A DNA stretch of 8,726 nucleotides. Source: CAZUGA01 sp964626505 (lineage in GTDB: Bacteria > Pseudomonadota > Gammaproteobacteria > Methylococcales > UBA1147). The position numbers and the translations under genes were made by a program. Below the pieces are notes generated by a model. That model saw only the letters and a program-made list of their open reading frames with translations, ran no database searches and had not been told where the DNA came from. Of this stretch, positions 5,706 to 8,726 are shown in pieces (position 1 is the first letter of the stretch; every line of letters starts with the position of its first letter). Where the stretch lies: NCBI GenBank assembly GCA_964626505.1, contig CAZVFR010000152.1, positions 1 to 8,726 on the forward strand, written 5' to 3'.

Positions 5706-6909
5706 TTCAAATAAACAATACGATATGCCGGACGAACGTGGGCATTTTGGTTCCTACGGAGGGATTTTTGTCGCGGAAACCTTGATGCTGCCCATCCAGG
5801 AATTGACCGAAGCTTATCACCGCTATATGCAGGATCCCGATTTTATTGCCGAGTTGGATGCGGATCTCAAGCATTATGTCGGCCGCCCGTCGCCAATTTA
5901 TCACGCGGAACGCTGGAGCAGGGAGTTGGGCGGTGCGCAAATATATCTGAAACGCGAGGATTTAAACCATACCGGGGCACATAAGATCAATAACACCGTA
6001 GGCCAAGGCCTGCTAGCTAAACGCATGGGGAAAACTCGCATTATCGCGGAAACCGGTGCCGGTCAGCATGGTGTTGCTACGGCTACCGTAGCTGCCAGGA
6101 TGGGACTGGAGTGTGTCGTTTATATGGGAGCCGAGGATATTAAACGGCAAGCGTTGAATGTTTACCGAATGAAATTATTGGGTGCCAGCGTAGTCAGTGT
6201 TGAGGCAGGTTCCAAGACTTTAAAAGATGCGTTGAACGAAGCGTTGCGTGATTGGGTCACGAATGTTGATGATACGTTCTATATTATCGGAACGGTTGCC
6301 GGGCCGCACCCGTACCCGGCGATGGTCAGAGATTTTCAGACCGTTATCGGCCGTGAGTCCCGCCAGCAAATGCTGGAAACAACCGGGCGTTTACCCGACG
6401 CATTGGTTGCTTGCGTCGGTGGTGGTTCCAATGCGATTGGATTGTTTTATCCGTTTATCGACGACGCCTCCGTGCAGTTGTTGGGTGTTGAAGCCGCGGG
6501 CGACGGTATCGAAACCGGGCGCCACTCAGCCCCTTTGAACGTCGGTAAACCGGGGGTGTTACATGGAAATCGCACCTATCTAATGCAAGATGAGGATGGG
6601 GAAATTATTGAAACGCACTCGATTTCCGCGGGACTGGATTATCCCGGTGTAGGTCCCGAGCATTCCTGGCTGAAGGACATTGGCCGCGCGGAATACGTGA
6701 GTATTACCGATAAGGAAGCATTGCAGGGATTTCATGCCCTAACCCGGTCGGAAGGAATAATACCCGCCTTAGAGTCGAGTCACGCGTTGGCCTATGTAAT
6801 GAAAATTGCGCCGCAAATGCGCTCTGATCAATCCTTGTTAGTGAGCCTTTCAGGTCGGGGCGATAAAGACATGCACACTGTCGCGCAGATTGAAGGGTGG
6901 CAGTTGTGA
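5680..6909 (+). CDS. trpB: Tryptophan synthase beta subunit TrpB
   Basis: TrpB is the PLP enzyme that condenses indole, channelled from TrpA, with L-serine to give tryptophan. The 409-residue frame contains the PLP lysine K102 in NHTGAHKINN, the catalytic Glu E124 in AETGAGQHG, the phosphate-binding GGGSNAIG (247-254), D320 in SAGLDYPGVGPEH and S391 in SGRGDKD. All expected catalytic positions are present, so it should be active as half of the alpha2-beta2 complex. Three starts are possible. ATG 5680 follows AGAGG and overlaps trpF by 26 nt. GTG 5692 follows GAGG with a 6-nt spacer. ATG 5725 begins at the conserved MPDERGHFGSYGG. I keep 5680, but the first 15 residues are not conserved-looking. 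The gene ends in a GTGA overlap with trpA. Confidence 0.97.
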   Translation: MRLSVPNNNSNKQYDMPDERGHFGSYGGIFVAETLMLPIQELTEAYHRYMQDPDFIAELDADLKHYVGRPSPIYHAERWSRELGGAQIYLKREDLNHTGAHKINNTVGQGLLAKRMGKTRIIAETGAGQHGVATATVAARMGLECVVYMGAEDIKRQALNVYRMKLLGASVVSVEAGSKTLKDALNEALRDWVTNVDDTFYIIGTVAGPHPYPAMVRDFQTVIGRESRQQMLETTGRLPDALVACVGGGSNAIGLFYPFIDDASVQLLGVEAAGDGIETGRHSAPLNVGKPGVLHGNRTYLMQDEDGEIIETHSISAGLDYPGVGPEHSWLKDIGRAEYVSITDKEALQGFHALTRSEGIIPALESSHALAYVMKIAPQMRSDQSLLVSLSGRGDKDMHTVAQIEGWQL

Positions 6910-7712
6910 GTCGATTGGCAGCGAGATTTAACGCCTTGAATCAATCTGGCCGTAAAGGCCTTATTCCATTTATTACCGCAGGTGATCCGAGTCCGGACTT
7001 TACCGTACCGATGATTCACGCTATGGTTGCGGCGGGTGTGGATATTATCGAGTTAGGTGTTCCTTTTTCGGATCCGATGGCGGATGGACCCGTGATTCAG
7101 CGAGCTAGCGAGCGGGCGCTTGTCCACAAGGTGAATCTTAAGCAGGTTTTGGCTATGGTTCGCGCGTTTCGGGCCGATGACGTCGAAACTCCAGTCGTTC
7201 TTATGGGTTACTTGAATCCGATAGAATGCATGGGTTATGAGACCTTTGTTGCTCAGGCTGCAGCAGCGGGCGTTGATGGTATCTTGACGGTCGACATGCC
7301 ACCCGAAGAAGCTGAAGAGTTTGTTGCTTTGCTGGATAATGCTGGAATCGATCCGATTTTCTTGCTGGCGCCGAACAGTACCCAAGAACGCATAAATAAA
7401 GTCAGTGCAGTCGGTCGCGGATTTCTCTACTATGTATCATTAAAAGGTGTAACTGGCGCGTCGAATCTGGATTTGACGGATGTTACCTCTAAGATTCAGC
7501 AGATCGGTGCCTTGACGGATTTACCCATCGCCGTTGGATTCGGAGTGAGTACTGCCGAAACTGCGGCGTCTCTCAGTAAAGTAGCCCATGCGGTCGTCGT
7601 CGGGAGTGCTTTGATAAAGCTGATTGAATCCAGTTTTGAAAAACCTGCGGAGGCGATTAAAGAAGAGATTATCCAACTGCTGACGACCATGCGTGTTGCG
7701 ATGGATTCTTAG
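6906..7712 (+). CDS. trpA: Tryptophan synthase alpha subunit TrpA
   Basis: TrpA splits indole-3-glycerol phosphate into indole and glyceraldehyde 3-phosphate and passes indole to TrpB. The TIM-barrel motifs are clear: GLIPFITAGDPSP, IIELGVPFSDPMADGPVIQ with the catalytic Glu and Asp, VDGILTVDMPPEEAEEF, YYVSLKGVTGAS and PIAVGFGVST. I choose GTG 6906, giving 268 residues. From it the catalytic residues number E49 and D60, exactly as in the Salmonella enzyme; the GTG overlaps the trpB stop in a 4-nt GTGA; and a GGTGG lies 5 nt upstream. A GTG at 6897 would add three residues. The GTGA overlap implies translational coupling, fitting equal production of the two subunits. accD follows after 22 nt. 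Confidence 0.96.
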   Translation: MSRLAARFNALNQSGRKGLIPFITAGDPSPDFTVPMIHAMVAAGVDIIELGVPFSDPMADGPVIQRASERALVHKVNLKQVLAMVRAFRADDVETPVVLMGYLNPIECMGYETFVAQAAAAGVDGILTVDMPPEEAEEFVALLDNAGIDPIFLLAPNSTQERINKVSAVGRGFLYYVSLKGVTGASNLDLTDVTSKIQQIGALTDLPIAVGFGVSTAETAASLSKVAHAVVVGSALIKLIESSFEKPAEAIKEEIIQLLTTMRVAMDS

Positions 7713-7734
7713 ATCATTATTATAGTAAAAGAAG

Positions 7735-8670
7735 ATGAGTTGGTTCCAAAAGTTAGTCCCGTCCAAGATTCGAACCAATGGATCGAGCAAAGGTGCGGTC
7801 CCCGAAGGGTTGTGGAATAAATGTCCCGATTGTGATGCCATATTGTATAAGGCAGAGCTTGAGCGAAATTTAGACGTTTGCCCCAAGTGTTCCTATCACA
7901 TGCGTATCAGTGGGCGTAAGCGGCTGCATATTTTTCTAGATCCTGATCACCGTCAGGAGATCGGTGAGGACTTGAAGCCCACCGATCCGCTTAAATTCAA
8001 AGACAGCAAGAAGTACAAAGATCGAATTGTGCAGGCACAAAAGAAGACCGGCGAAAAAGATGCGTTGATTGTCGTATCGGGTCAGTTGAAAAATCAGGAT
8101 ATGGTAGCCGCGGCGTTTAATTTTGATTTTATGGGTGGATCCATGGGATCGGTTGTCGGCGAGCGATTTGTTAGAGGCGCCACACTAAGCCAAGAGCGTG
8201 GTATCCCGTTCGTTGTATTTACCGCCAGCGGTGGTGCGCGCATGCAGGAATCGTTGTTGTCCTTATTCCAAATGGCGAAAACCAGCGCCATTCTCGCGCG
8301 ATTAGCAGATTCAGGTATACCTTTTATCCCGATTCTGACCGATCCAACAATGGGCGGTGTTTCGGCCAGCTTGGCCATGCTCGGTGATATCAATATCGCT
8401 GAACCGAATGCATTGATTGGATTCGCCGGTCCTCGTGTAATCGAGCAAACGGTTCGCGAAACGTTACCGGAAGGGTTTCAACGCAGCGAATTCTTGCGGG
8501 ATCATGGTGCAATAGACATGATAATCGATAGGCGCGATATGCGAGATAAAATCTCCGAACTGTTGTCCATGCTGATGCCTCAGGGAAAGGGGGAGGCTAG
8601 GACACTTCCACAAAAACAAAAGAAGTCTGCCGCGGATACGGATAACAAACAAAAGCATGAAAAGGAGTAA
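7735..8670 (+). CDS. accD: Acetyl-CoA carboxylase carboxyltransferase subunit beta AccD
   Basis: AccD with AccA forms the carboxyltransferase that moves CO2 from biotin on AccB to acetyl-CoA, making malonyl-CoA for fatty acid synthesis in the cytosol. The 311-residue protein has the N-terminal zinc ribbon with C30, C33, C49 and C52 (KCPDC and VCPKC). The crotonase-like domain follows, with FMGGSMGSVVGERF (132-145), SGGARMQE (165-172, oxyanion region) and DPTMGGVSAS (203-212). Length is near the E. coli form (304), with a Lys-rich hydrophilic tail after about residue 285 that is likely disordered. The ATG is preceded by a weak, close AAAAGAAG. Twenty-two nucleotides and no hairpin separate it from trpA, so co-transcription with the trp genes is likely. 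folC commonly follows accD in relatives, but none can be recognised in the 56 nt left here. Confidence 0.97.
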   Translation: MSWFQKLVPSKIRTNGSSKGAVPEGLWNKCPDCDAILYKAELERNLDVCPKCSYHMRISGRKRLHIFLDPDHRQEIGEDLKPTDPLKFKDSKKYKDRIVQAQKKTGEKDALIVVSGQLKNQDMVAAAFNFDFMGGSMGSVVGERFVRGATLSQERGIPFVVFTASGGARMQESLLSLFQMAKTSAILARLADSGIPFIPILTDPTMGGVSASLAMLGDINIAEPNALIGFAGPRVIEQTVRETLPEGFQRSEFLRDHGAIDMIIDRRDMRDKISELLSMLMPQGKGEARTLPQKQKKSAADTDNKQKHEKE

Positions 8671-8726
8671 TTACTCAGCTTACCCTCAAATTTACCCGAT
8701 TACGGCGTCGAAAATGCTCATGTACC
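8671..8726. other. Window edge after accD, no identifiable gene start
   Basis: AAAGGAG (8661-8667) lies just before the accD stop, as if serving a following gene, but no ATG, GTG or TTG sits at the right distance. One plus frame from ATG 8657 (MKRSNYSAYPQIYPITASK) is open to the window end, and ATGs at 8713 and 8719 are also possible starts. None of these looks like the start of FolC. The next gene cannot be called. Confidence 0.3.

Noticed and set aside
8671..8726. Start of folC after accD
   Set aside because: Expected from known gene order, but none of the frames in the remaining 56 nt resembles the FolC N-terminus.

Overview
The window looks like proteobacterial chromosome, most probably from a gammaproteobacterium (a betaproteobacterium is possible). 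The main argument is the series truA ... trpF-trpB-trpA-accD, an arrangement I recall from beta- and some gammaproteobacteria, including methanotrophs. No 16S or other phylogenetic marker is present, so placement below class is a guess. Ten Ns at 4839-4848 show that this is a scaffold with one unresolved gap.

Layout. (1) 8-973, plus: a REP-associated (IS200-like, HUH/Y1) transposase with a DnaA domain IV-like C-terminus. Its last codons and stop lie in a short tandem repeat. (2) 974-1752: no intact gene. On the minus strand at 1302-1075 there is a decayed gene for a small exported EF-hand protein, with a stop codon inside the second calcium loop. A cluster of imperfect 11-nt repeats lies at 1462-1494. 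(3) 1753-2589, plus: truA. (4) 2600-4838, minus, convergent with truA: a stand-alone condensation-domain-like acyltransferase (AT-rich), an SDR oxidoreductase upstream of it, and the last 26 codons of a third gene cut off by the gap. This looks like an acquired lipid or secondary-metabolite cassette placed between truA and trpF. (5) 4849-5051: unexplained sequence right of the gap, including a small aromatic-rich ORF that overlaps the start of trpF. (6) 5052-8670, plus: trpF, trpB, trpA and accD, tightly packed with overlaps at trpF/trpB and trpB/trpA.

How the genes work together. TrpF, TrpB and TrpA carry out phosphoribosylanthranilate isomerisation and the final two-step tryptophan synthase reaction. 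AccD is the carboxyltransferase beta subunit of acetyl-CoA carboxylase and probably shares the transcript. trpE, trpG, trpD and trpC are absent, so the trp pathway is split in this genome. The minus-strand pair (SDR, then acyltransferase) probably reduces and then esterifies or amidates an acyl or ketide intermediate, but no substrate can be inferred.

I found no CRISPR array, rRNA, tRNA, phage module or clear new defence system. The least explained parts are the acyltransferase/SDR island with its truncated third gene, the sequence just right of the gap, and the EF-hand pseudogene.
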